Positions 26,101 through 35,600 of a DNA stretch of 64,000 nt are shown piece after piece. A program made the translations under genes and the position numbers. The stretch comes from Bacteroides salyersiae WAL 10018 = DSM 18765 = JCM 12988 (GTDB lineage: Bacteria; Bacteroidota; Bacteroidia; Bacteroidales; Bacteroidaceae): contig NZ_KB905469.1 in the NCBI RefSeq assembly GCF_000381365.1, positions 124,001 to 188,000 of the forward strand. Direction: 5' to 3'. Under the pieces are notes generated by a model. The model saw only the letters and a program-made list of their open reading frames with translations. It did no database searches and had not been told where the DNA came from. Within the stretch, counting starts at the first letter, position 1; the number at the start of each line of letters is the position of its first letter.

Positions 26101-28021
26101 CAGCAGATGTACCGACAAGACCACCGGCCTGGAACTCGCGAGAATAAACATTGGCAGCTGCATAACAATTATTAATCTGGCTACCCACTCCTTCATTACC
26201 TTCCATCTGTCCGATCAAAGCACCGACATGATCACGACCTGATATACTGCTATTAGCAACATAACAATTCTCGATAACTGCACCATGGCTCTGTCCAGCC
26301 AAAGCACCAATATTACTATTACCTAAAATAGAAGCTCTTTCGATACCTAAATTCTTGATAGTAGCGCCCCTAAGGTGCCTGAACAGGCCAAGTTCTCCGG
26401 AATCACTCTTATCGATAGTCAATCCGTAAATAATATGTCCTTGTCCATCTAATGTACCGTAATAGCTATCTAATACACATTCGTCCAACACCACTCCGGT
26501 AAGATCAATATCAGCAGTCAACACATAATTAATATCCGGATCCATTTTCAATAAATCACGAACATCCGAAATTTCATCAACCAATACTTCACTTCCCGGT
26601 TCTTTAGCTACTATCTGCAAAGCATTGATATAATAAAATTTATTTTTATGATTGTTATTTTCACCAGGACTGACAGTCAGCCTGATTTCTCCGTTTGCAG
26701 TAGGACGTACGCCTTTAATAGTAACGGTTTCCGTTCCGTTTCCGGCAGTGTTCAGATAACCGATTCGGGTATTCTCCCCTGTTAATGTGTAGGTAGTTTC
26801 CCGATTATCGGTAGCTCCTTTACGAGAACCGAAAATACAGAAATCATACACAAGATTTTTATTTAAATGAAAAAATATAAATCCACCGGTAGGCTGCTGA
26901 GGCTTGTTTTCAAAATTCCCTTCGGCGTATCCCCACCAGCAACTTTTGGCTACATCTGCAGGCATATCAAGCACGGTAGTCGTTTGTTGGACCCCTTCTC
27001 CATTAGTTCCGTTAAATTCATCGTCCAATATCGTTACGATCTGGGTATCATTTCCATCCATATCTTTTAAACCGAAAACAGATTTACTGGAAGAAGAAAT
27101 ATTATTCCACAATGCAGATTCGCTGACTGATCCAAGATTCACATTAACCGGTTTTACAGGCACCACTGTATTATCGCCCTCATAACCTATATTCTCTAAT
27201 GATGTCACCTTATCAGGTGATTCTACAGCCGCATGAGCAGCCTGTTGAGCAACCATAGCCACAACATCGTTTACAGCCGAGGGCTTATAAGTTTTCCCCA
27301 CAGCACTCTGTCCGGTTATAATTTCGAGCCATGTACAGGCCGCAGTATAACGTCCCATCCCGTAGTCAAGATGATATCCGTCACGATTGAAGTTATCCCC
27401 TATAAAACTTGTACGACCATTCTGAATAGCCGTACCGGAAGGAACTATAAAACTAATTTCACTATGATTCTTTTTTGCCTGATTTACAGCATCCACGATT
27501 GCCTGGTACATCGTCTGCTGATTATTACCATAGTTAGCAAACCCACCATGAGTAGAATTCTTTGCATAAGCCCATGTCTGATGTAATCCGAATTTCACAT
27601 TATTATTAGTAACAATCCCTTTCACATAATCCAGTAAATTGCCTAAATAAGGTTCATACGTTTCTGGTCTTCCCGAATCTTGACTTACTTGTTGAAAGGT
27701 TATATAATCCCATGGTTCATCTTTCACACACGCTTCGAGGGTTCTATTGGTATTATTCGTTTTTTTTCCATCAACTACCTTCCGATACTCAAAAGCCGCA
27801 TCATTATTAACAACCACATTCCAATGGGATTCTAACCCTTGGCCACCCCGATAAGCATTCCCGATAATCAAGTTATCACCACCTTCAAGAGCCAGTTCAT
27901 ATAGATACTGTTCGATAGCGTCCTCCGAAAAGCTATTACCAATAGCTAAAATACGTATATCTTTCCCCTGACCGGGTAAAGATAAAACTAACATAAATAA
28001 AAAAAAGAGTAATTTTCTCAT
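23156..28021 (-). CDS. DUF4886 (SGNH-like) domain fused to GLUG repeats, secreted, 1621 aa
   Basis: Signal peptide MRKLLFFLFMLVLSLPGQG. Residues about 20-270 match DUF4886, an SGNH-hydrolase relative: ILAIGNSFSEDAIEQYLYEL (GNS Ser), FQQVSQDSGRP and a C-terminal DGYHLDYGMGRY (Asp and His). Next is a domain (about 285-470) with WNN, LNKNLVYDFCIFGSRKG and NKFYYINALQIVA, related to the YIDFG domain of the giant neighbour. The rest is three long GLUG-repeat blocks (ENCYVANSSISGRDHVGALIGQ, NCYAAANVYSREFQAGGLVG and similar), each starting with a phrase like DINYVLTADIDLTG, separated by beta-rich linkers. The end (APGLYLVNRTKVIVTD) is a shortened sorting-like domain. Probably a surface esterase with a long beta-helical GLUG stalk; substrate unknown. 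Confidence 0.82.
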   Translation of the reverse strand: MRKLLFFLFMLVLSLPGQGKDIRILAIGNSFSEDAIEQYLYELALEGGDNLIIGNAYRGGQGLESHWNVVVNNDAAFEYRKVVDGKKTNNTNRTLEACVKDEPWDYITFQQVSQDSGRPETYEPYLGNLLDYVKGIVTNNNVKFGLHQTWAYAKNSTHGGFANYGNNQQTMYQAIVDAVNQAKKNHSEISFIVPSGTAIQNGRTSFIGDNFNRDGYHLDYGMGRYTAACTWLEIITGQSAVGKTYKPSAVNDVVAMVAQQAAHAAVESPDKVTSLENIGYEGDNTVVPVKPVNVNLGSVSESALWNNISSSSKSVFGLKDMDGNDTQIVTILDDEFNGTNGEGVQQTTTVLDMPADVAKSCWWGYAEGNFENKPQQPTGGFIFFHLNKNLVYDFCIFGSRKGATDNRETTYTLTGENTRIGYLNTAGNGTETVTIKGVRPTANGEIRLTVSPGENNNHKNKFYYINALQIVAKEPGSEVLVDEISDVRDLLKMDPDINYVLTADIDLTGVVLDECVLDSYYGTLDGQGHIIYGLTIDKSDSGELGLFRHLRGATIKNLGIERASILGNSNIGALAGQSHGAVIENCYVANSSISGRDHVGALIGQMEGNEGVGSQINNCYAAANVYSREFQAGGLVGTSAAGAGSIRNSYFSGRVEVVNQRIGGILGLQDSDDVLTIENCVNLAAQLQCDQIYRIASTRDGKSVLNNNYALNTLPAPNGNDAQKGIDVTAERVKQEVFYSEDLKWNFDDGSWKWIDGLYPVLAWQKEAETTTSLIYLSQSIPVLSLRKGSSIDLSQYYASGHGGILSYSCANSKVKLDGSIISVTEDVEITDLETVTVSVSVSGFKAAEISISIIPDIIPVATAEDFISRITAATDGSFKLTADLDFANVSFNGIENFSGKLDGDGHIIKNLNIQRAGEGKLGLFLSTIGAEIKNLGIENSVIGTKENKHIGSFIGEMNGGNIDGCYVGNSRIVGKDHVGALVGQLNSGALMSNCYSTAYVQTTGWQAGGLVGSINNATIDKSYFSGVVVGNWNRTGGIVGLKNGGDETGNSVKNSVNLASYILGADSPKRVVGDGGIKVENSYSLLSTRIGKNVVEAVTIISEDVIGQDGADISLQQARTASFYAETLKWDMESTWIIPLDGESYPVLKWQLERESKIQTGLYVGIEVQPAQITERLYLSMDSYVLPQFISTNGLTLSLLSDNTKVVTIEEQTLTPVAIGSSVVAMETVKGIDDRFEITPVTYICKVIPAEGVVEITTADDLLTIDNFPTRDYVLTNDIDLANTTFNGLCSEENPFTGTFDGNGYIIKGWNFNDSNVGTMGLFKRMDGAVIKNLGMTGVAIVGGDNTGALVGIADGGKIERCYVSNSNIEGGDRVSAIAARVSAGVIIENCYAAQCTIKARTHQAGGISAASFDGGATISNCYFDGTITSQFGHVGAILGLIDRDGEITIQNCLNLATSIAGGHRFRIGNWGNRASMAHFINNYSIGTTVSVGGGWESTDDRNGTDLFDDADAKSLEFYKETLGWDFDKIWKIAESEGYPMFRTKDDPVGMVTEKTLENIAVYSISGGIEMIASQAVQINIYAIDGRLVRSVMLNEGRNSITGIAPGLYLVNRTKVIVTD

Positions 28022-28062
28022 TTTCCGATTCGATTTAATTAATAAATAGGATTAACAAATAT

Positions 28063-31000
28063 TTATCTACATAGCATAACTTTATAGGTAGCCATCCGAG
28101 GAATGTTCTCTGTTTCCACCCCGACCAGATACACTCCATCAGTATAATTCATCCCAATCGTAAGCTTGCCTTCCGATTGATAGTCAGCCAATATGTAACC
28201 ACCCACATTCATCACTTTTATTACCGCTTTACCCGGAGTACATACGGCAATCTCACCATTGGAAATAGCCGGATAAACAGAAATTCCGGGAATATCAGTC
28301 ACCGGAATAATGCTAACTTCACCGAATTTTTCTAACTTCAGAAGTGCACCGTCCGATTTATCAGAATAAATATATGAACCTTCCGTATGGTTATCAAAAT
28401 TGAAATATTTAGATATTTGCCACATTCCACGCATTTTAAATGTACAATCATCCTGTGTCTCCAACTGTATCCACCCGTCTTTATTATCGGTTACCATACC
28501 AATACCACACCTCCAACCGCCTTCACCTTTATTCATATATTTACTACCAACTCGAAGATTATAAAAAGAAGTAAAACCGTCTACTTTAGAAAAAGTGAAC
28601 ACGAAAGTTTCATTGTTGCGATCTAAAGGATTAATACAGAATTCTCCTTCATAATTACTGCCAATATCGTGTTTCCACTGTAAGTACAATCCGGAAGCAA
28701 TATCCTTTATATAATATTTTTGGTCTGAAAGTAAATTATCACAGGCTTCTCCTATCGGAGTAACAATAGCAGACGCTTCAATTCCCAGCTCGGCAACAGC
28801 AGTCCACGCCTTATTATTTATTTCGGATTTAGCTATCAATTTAAAATAACGTGCAGATGGATTAGAAATGATCTTTACATGCTGAGGATCGGGCGTATCG
28901 GAAAATAGCCCTGTAGCAGATGGAGATCCCCATACAACCGGACTATTACTAAAATAAATTTCATATTCTTTTATACGGCCGTTAGAACCGTCCTTCCTTC
29001 CCTGATAGACGAACTCATCCACTCGGTAAGTCTGTCCCATATCTACCACAATCTCATGAGGATGTGCCGGCTCACTGTTCCCATATTGGGTATGCCAGAT
29101 CGTAGATTCATCACCGTCAATCGCATTCTCAACTTTTTCACTTCCTCCTTGCTGGCTGGAACAACCAACGATTTTCCACAAGGACTTATCAACAAAAAGA
29201 TTAATATCCATAGAAGTCAACATACTCTCAAAATATCCAACCCGATTGCAATAAGCTCTGATTGTTCCACCCTGAGCCATATTTACTGGTTCTTTGTACT
29301 GTTGGAATTCCGTATCATCTACACTATAATAAATAGTGGCACCTTCGGTTGTTGTTGACAAAACAACATTTCCTTTAGTATCTTTCTCTATTTTTACAGG
29401 AGAACAAACCGGACTCGAGATTCTGCCCTGCTCCGAGAGCCGGTCATTACTACTCTTCTCGGTTATAGGAGAAATTATAAAATTGAAAATAGTATTCTCG
29501 GCTTTCAATTCATACATTTCTCTCACATCCGGTCCACAACTGGCATTTCCCAGTGCACGATTCCGGGCATCCAGACAAACGACGGTATTCTTTCTGAAAC
29601 TCATCTGATAAGGATGTTTCACTCGATTGTCACGATTGACATACATATCGCTTGCACGCCAGTGAGCTACTGAAACAGACATCTTCTCCGGAGCGATAAA
29701 CAAGGCACCCGTACCGGTAGTATCCGTAATACCCATCCAGCGAACCTCCTCCTTATTGCCCATCTCCTGTGGTAAAACATAGCTGGTCCATTGTTCGGCA
29801 ACAGTACTGTTGTATACACCTTCAAAGCAAGCTTCCTTACGGTCCGCATAACTATCCCATGGACCACGTCCAAACCATGTAAAGTTCTCAAAACCTTCAG
29901 GCATCTCCAATACATAACCGATTTTGGGGAGAATGACATTTTTTATAGCCGGGTCGATCACCGAGCTGACGAAAATAGTACCGTCATCCATTACTTTAAA
30001 GGAAAACTGGGTCGTAAAAGAATAAGGGAGTGTAGCAGTATACACATTTGTAACGCTCAAATCAACCAAATTTTTGGACACAGACTCTTTCACATCCCAT
30101 GTGCCGGCCTTCACCTTCAAATTTCTCAAACCCATATTATCCCAATCTGCAGAATGGGTCTTATCATTATCAGTAGGTACGCGAAATACATTCAATTTCA
30201 GAGGCTCACAAATGATTGACTTACCATTCAAAACATAACTTTCCAAGGTACCTTCAGTTACGGAAAAGATTGCTTTAAAACAGGAACCCGTCACCGTTAT
30301 GGCCTTCGCTGTCCGTTCTACGGTCAGATTTCCTTTCTCTGGCACACGGTAAGGAGATTTCCGGGCATTTCTTAATTGAATCTGTTCGGAAGCAACCTCA
30401 TAGCCCGCTTCTGCCCACCAAGTAGCTGATTTTTGAGTGGCACTGAAACGGATAAAATAGTCGGCATCCTCCCTTATATCCACGGGAAGAGCATCGATAA
30501 CCACTTCCATCGTTCCACCGGCAGGAATGGCCATATCACCGATTGTTCCCGTTTTAATCACTTTGCCATCTTCCAAGACCGAATAAGCAATATTCAAATA
30601 ATCGATAGAGCTAAAAGCCAACTTATTTTTCAAGACAAAAGTCTTATTGTCTTCCTTTAATGAGAAGTCAACAGGCTGATAAATCTTCTTCGTATTATAT
30701 GATTTCGCAGAAATCGAATAATCTGAAAAAACAACCCCGTTTGTGCAGAAATTACCGTCATTCGGTTTGTCACCAAAATCTCCACCATAGGCCCAATAGC
30801 TTTCCCCAATTTTACCCGGAACATCCATTTTCAAACCCTGATCTTTCCAGTCCCAGATAAACTCACCTGTCAAGGCCGGATAATGCTCATACAAATCAAA
30901 CAAATCACGGACATTGCCCATAGAATTTCCCATAGCGTGACTACTTTCACACTGAATATGCGGCCGGGGAGTCTGACCACTCTTATATTGATTCTCCCGC

Positions 31001-32604
31001 TCTACACCTATATTCTTTATATGGTCATAATCGGCATACATCGTACTGGTTACATCACTCCACTGACTATTACCCTCGTAATGAGTCAAACGAGTATTAT
31101 CCAAGCTCTTAATCGCCTTTTCCACAGATTCGAAATTTGTACCGTTTCCGGATTCATTGCCATAGGACCACATAAAAATAGAGACATGATTCCGTAACCA
31201 TTTCACATGGTTCTCGGAACGTTCGACCATCGGTTTCTTAAACTGTTCCACATGGGAAAGACCCATATTACCATGGCACTCCACATTGGCCTCCGCCAAT
31301 ACATAAATTCCATATTTATCGCACAACTCATAAAAATATGGATTATTAGGATAATGGGAAGTGCGGACTGCATTGATATTCAGCCTCTTCATCAGACGAA
31401 TATCATTTTCCATTTCTTCCCTGGAGACCGTACGACCATTGATCTCACTATGGTCATGCCGGTTCACACCATGAAATACCATCCGCTGCCCGTTGATCAA
31501 TAAAGCACCGTCTTTACGGATACCGACTTCGCGGAATCCCACTTTACCGCCACGGATATCGACTGTCTTGGTACCGTCCTTCAACGTCAAAACCAAATCG
31601 TACAAATAAGGAGTCTCGGCATTCCACTTTTTCGGGTTGGTTACATCCATATATAATACATACTTGTGGATTGAAGAAACCGGCTTGATCATCTCCGCCA
31701 CAATCTGGCCCTTATCCATAATTCTGACGTCCAACTTTCCTTGAGACAATTCAGGACCGCTCAAATCTATTTCAACACGTGCCCTTGCATCCATATATGT
31801 ATCATCCAAATCCGTTGTGAAAAAATAATCGCGAATCTGAGTCTTAGGTGCTGACCATAGGAAGACATCGCGGTGGATACCTGTGAAACGCCAATAGTCC
31901 TGACATTCCAAAAAAGAGCCACTGGTAAAACGATATACTTGTGCAGCAATCACATTTTTCCCTGACTGAAGATAAGGGGTGATATCAAATTCAGAAGGAA
32001 GATAAGAGTCTTCCGAATAACCCACATACTGGCCGTTAACCCACAAATAATATCCATGTCCGACACCATTGAAACGAACATAGACAGTCCTCTCACTCCA
32101 ACCGGAAGGTAAAACAAACTCACGGCGATAGCTACCCACAGGATTCTTCATAAGGTTGTTATAAGTCCAATCAGAAGGACGGTCGGACATCACACTATAA
32201 GTTACAGGATCGTAAGTAAAAGGATAACCAGTATTGACATAGAGAGGTTTGTCCCAAGGCTTATTATGACGAATCCCGTACATCTGCCACACAGAAGGAA
32301 CCTCTATGTCATCCCAACCACTTACATCATAGGAAGGAACGTAAAAATCAATAGGTTTTTGGGAAGGATCCGGAACCCATTTAAACTTCCAGACTCCGTT
32401 CAATGACAGGAAATAGGGAGACGCTTCCATTAAATTATTCTCTATGTCCGATTCACTGCCATAAGGAATAGAAAGCGTATGCGCTACTTCCCTGTTTACT
32501 TGGGTCACGGTCACATCGTCCCACTCTTTACCTGTTTGAGCCATAAGGGGAAGAGAAAATAAAAGCATTACTCCCATCACCATACCCATAAAATGTTTTT
32601 TCAT
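28063..32604 (-). CDS. Secreted GH2 beta-galactosidase-like enzyme with F5/8 C and C-terminal binding modules
   Basis: 1513 residues. Signal peptide ends near PLMAQ. The LacZ-type layout is clear: jelly-roll domain (SLNGVWKFKW, VPSVWQMYG), Ig-like domain, barrel with GVNRHDHSEINGR, MKRLNINAVRTSHYPN, acid/base Glu484 in WSYGNESGNG and nucleophile Glu553 in IQCESSHAMGNS, then a beta-galactosidase small-chain-like domain (about 745-1015; NVFRVPTDNDKTHSADWDNMGLRNL). After it come a chitobiase C-terminal-like domain (GATIYYSVDDTEF), one discoidin-like module (about 1130-1270) and a beta-trefoil-like region (KYYIKDIASGLYLQWKHD), ending in a weak sorting-like domain. Exo-acting on beta-linked galactose is most likely, but other GH2 activities are possible. 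It would remove a beta-linked side group from the mannan. Confidence 0.92.
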   Translation of the reverse strand: MKKHFMGMVMGVMLLFSLPLMAQTGKEWDDVTVTQVNREVAHTLSIPYGSESDIENNLMEASPYFLSLNGVWKFKWVPDPSQKPIDFYVPSYDVSGWDDIEVPSVWQMYGIRHNKPWDKPLYVNTGYPFTYDPVTYSVMSDRPSDWTYNNLMKNPVGSYRREFVLPSGWSERTVYVRFNGVGHGYYLWVNGQYVGYSEDSYLPSEFDITPYLQSGKNVIAAQVYRFTSGSFLECQDYWRFTGIHRDVFLWSAPKTQIRDYFFTTDLDDTYMDARARVEIDLSGPELSQGKLDVRIMDKGQIVAEMIKPVSSIHKYVLYMDVTNPKKWNAETPYLYDLVLTLKDGTKTVDIRGGKVGFREVGIRKDGALLINGQRMVFHGVNRHDHSEINGRTVSREEMENDIRLMKRLNINAVRTSHYPNNPYFYELCDKYGIYVLAEANVECHGNMGLSHVEQFKKPMVERSENHVKWLRNHVSIFMWSYGNESGNGTNFESVEKAIKSLDNTRLTHYEGNSQWSDVTSTMYADYDHIKNIGVERENQYKSGQTPRPHIQCESSHAMGNSMGNVRDLFDLYEHYPALTGEFIWDWKDQGLKMDVPGKIGESYWAYGGDFGDKPNDGNFCTNGVVFSDYSISAKSYNTKKIYQPVDFSLKEDNKTFVLKNKLAFSSIDYLNIAYSVLEDGKVIKTGTIGDMAIPAGGTMEVVIDALPVDIREDADYFIRFSATQKSATWWAEAGYEVASEQIQLRNARKSPYRVPEKGNLTVERTAKAITVTGSCFKAIFSVTEGTLESYVLNGKSIICEPLKLNVFRVPTDNDKTHSADWDNMGLRNLKVKAGTWDVKESVSKNLVDLSVTNVYTATLPYSFTTQFSFKVMDDGTIFVSSVIDPAIKNVILPKIGYVLEMPEGFENFTWFGRGPWDSYADRKEACFEGVYNSTVAEQWTSYVLPQEMGNKEEVRWMGITDTTGTGALFIAPEKMSVSVAHWRASDMYVNRDNRVKHPYQMSFRKNTVVCLDARNRALGNASCGPDVREMYELKAENTIFNFIISPITEKSSNDRLSEQGRISSPVCSPVKIEKDTKGNVVLSTTTEGATIYYSVDDTEFQQYKEPVNMAQGGTIRAYCNRVGYFESMLTSMDINLFVDKSLWKIVGCSSQQGGSEKVENAIDGDESTIWHTQYGNSEPAHPHEIVVDMGQTYRVDEFVYQGRKDGSNGRIKEYEIYFSNSPVVWGSPSATGLFSDTPDPQHVKIISNPSARYFKLIAKSEINNKAWTAVAELGIEASAIVTPIGEACDNLLSDQKYYIKDIASGLYLQWKHDIGSNYEGEFCINPLDRNNETFVFTFSKVDGFTSFYNLRVGSKYMNKGEGGWRCGIGMVTDNKDGWIQLETQDDCTFKMRGMWQISKYFNFDNHTEGSYIYSDKSDGALLKLEKFGEVSIIPVTDIPGISVYPAISNGEIAVCTPGKAVIKVMNVGGYILADYQSEGKLTIGMNYTDGVYLVGVETENIPRMATYKVMLCR

Positions 32605-32650
32605 GATATTTGATTTACAACTATGATTAACATAATAGAATGCCGTAATT

Positions 32651-35600
32651 TTATTTTATAAATTTCCGGGAAATAGTCCGGTTAGAGAGTTGTATCCGTA
32701 CAATGTACATACCCCCATTCAGATTTGCCATCGGGATATAAGACACACCTGATTGTATTTTCTCATCATGTATTAACATTCCGGTAAGATCACAGACTTG
32801 CACTTGTGCGGTTTCGGGCACATCTATATATAATCTATTATTTATTATGCGAATATCTACAAAAGCCTCAATAGCTGTTTCGGATTCAATGCCCACGCTC
32901 AAATCTACAAACAATTGCCACTCAGACAACTGCAGCATACCCTCTCCATGATTCTCTGTCACTCGCAAACGAAAATCAGAATAGGACTGTCCTTCTTGGT
33001 TGCAAGTGTAGTATTGAGTAATCTGACGATCGCTGAACGACTGGTTCGAACGAGAATCGATAGTCACCCAGTCCACCCCATCATTTGAAGCTTCTAAAAC
33101 CCAACTTCTCGGATCACGTCCTTCATTATCATTTCCGGAAGTCAAACTATACATACTCACTTTTACAGGCTCTGGTACTTCACAACAAATCCACGCAGAC
33201 AGAGAAGAGAACGGACCACAATATTTGGAATCCACATCTTTATCAATCAACTTATCAGCTGTCTCTTCTGGGTTTTCACTCTCATATTGAGGCGTTATCG
33301 TAGCTACCGAAGTTAAATCGTCAGCAAGAATTCCATTACCATACAATTCAAATTCGGCTATTTTAGCCTCATTACCTTCACCGGAGACAGTCTCAATCGT
33401 CAAACGAAAACATTGCCCGGAAACCACACGAGGACAAGAGACATAAACACGTTCATTCCTTTTCGTAAATGCCACTTCCCCTCTGAATGCTCTCTTGAAC
33501 CGAGCATCTCCTTCATTTTTGTATTCAACTTTAATCATGACGGGATCTTTATCCGGTTCATCAGCAGATACGATTGAAAAACTTTTCAATTTAACTTCTA
33601 TAGACGATTTATATTCGATCCACGGTGCAACATCACCACCAAACGTATAAAACGTATTCCCATCATTATCCGTCAGTCTTTTCAATGTCTCCGAGTTGAT
33701 GGCCTCATTCAATGAAGAAGTCAGTTCGCCACCATTTGCAGTAATGTCATTATAAAAGGTCTGAGACACATATCTCCCCGTCAACTGCCATTCAGCTAAA
33801 CGGGTATCAGATGCCCCATTATTTTCTGTGACATGTAGCTTGAAATAAGTATATTCAGAATCTATTGTAGAAGGAGAGGTGGTGAACGAATATGTATAAG
33901 TAGCTCCTCTATAAGGGAACAACTGTCCGGTTCTCTGATCCATTTTGATCCATGTGTTACCATCTTTAGAAGCATATAGAATCCATGACTTAGGGTCACT
34001 CTCCGGAGTATCTGCAGTAGTGATACTATAAAATAAAGGAGTATAGGCAGCTTCTGCCTCATATTCGACCCAGAAATCTGAAGCGTTTGTCCGATATGTA
34101 GAAATCACATCCTTATCAATCAGTTTCTCAATGCCATCGGAATACTGTGCAGAAATCATACCCCCATCTGTAGTAATACAATTATCAGCTAAAGCCGTAC
34201 CAAACAGTTGCCATTCTGCCAATTGAAAACGATCACCATTACCTTGCCTATCTGAAACAAATAAACGGAAATACGTATAAGCCTCCACTACAGAAGTATC
34301 ATATTGTTTTTTCTGATAGCGTGTCTCAAACGTCTGATTATTTTGAGTATCCACATCAATCCACCTTTTCCCATCCTCGGAAGCTTGCAATTTCCAAGAT
34401 TTGGGGTCTCCTTCTTGTGTTCCTTCTGCTGCTACCAACAGATACCCCTTCAGAACCACCGGATAAGGCGACTGATACTGAATCCAAGCATCTCCGGAAA
34501 CTGTACCGACAAGTGCAGTAGTTACTTGATTATCAATTACAGCACCAACACCCGGTAACTTGGTACTAACTTCTACTGAGGTGGTAAGCGTACCTCCATT
34601 ATCAGTAATATCTTGCGAAGTATATCCTTCTTGCTTAAATTGGAAATTATCGAGCTGCAATTTAGCTGCACCCGTTCCTCTGGTATATTTCAAATAAATA
34701 TTACGCATCCCATCCAAAGGCTTCAACAATTCCAACGCAACAGTCTGCCACTCCTGCTCATTAGGTAAGGTAACCGTACCCAACAATTCGCCATCCGGAC
34801 TATCCAAATAAACTTCGATTTTACTATTCGGTCTTTGAGGTAAAACCCTAAATTCAAGGCTCTTGGCATAATAAGGTCCGAAATCAACATTATGATATCC
34901 CGTATACGCAGCCGCAGCCATATTATCCCCTCCCATTACCGGAGAATCGACACCATCTACCGACAACGTATAAATGCCTTTCAAATAATCAAAATTCTCT
35001 GCTTCTATTCCTCTAAAAGCATCTTTGCGAACTGTTTTATCACCTATATATGAGTTGAAAGCAGCAGAAACAGCTGTAGAAGGACCGAATGGATCTTTAT
35101 TATAATTGGTAAAAGGAACATAGGTCGTATACTCTTCCACAGTCTTTGTCAGCCAAGCTGTACAGGATACTCCGTCAGAGTTTCGGTTGTTATATGCCTG
35201 AAAAGCATTTATCGCCATCCATTCTGCACAATCCGGTTGATACAGATCAACCATGAAACGACGTACATAGCGCATAAGAATTCCTTTGAATCCTGGTAAA
35301 TCACCGACTAATTTTCCCTGATCATCAACAACTCCCTGACAAACTTTTATAACACCAAATTCATTACACATCTGTTCACGGGTATACTTCATTATCATTT
35401 GGGCATCCTCTTTATACTGTTCGTCTCCATAATGATTATACAGCATAACGGCAGTCCCTAAAAAAGTACCTTGATTATACGTTGATGCCCAAGTATTATA
35501 ATTTGAAGGTACTCCTTTCTGCCAAGTAAAACTATCATACACCTGTCCTGTAGAGGGTTTATATAAATATTCACGTTGTGCAGCATATGTTTTCCGTGCC

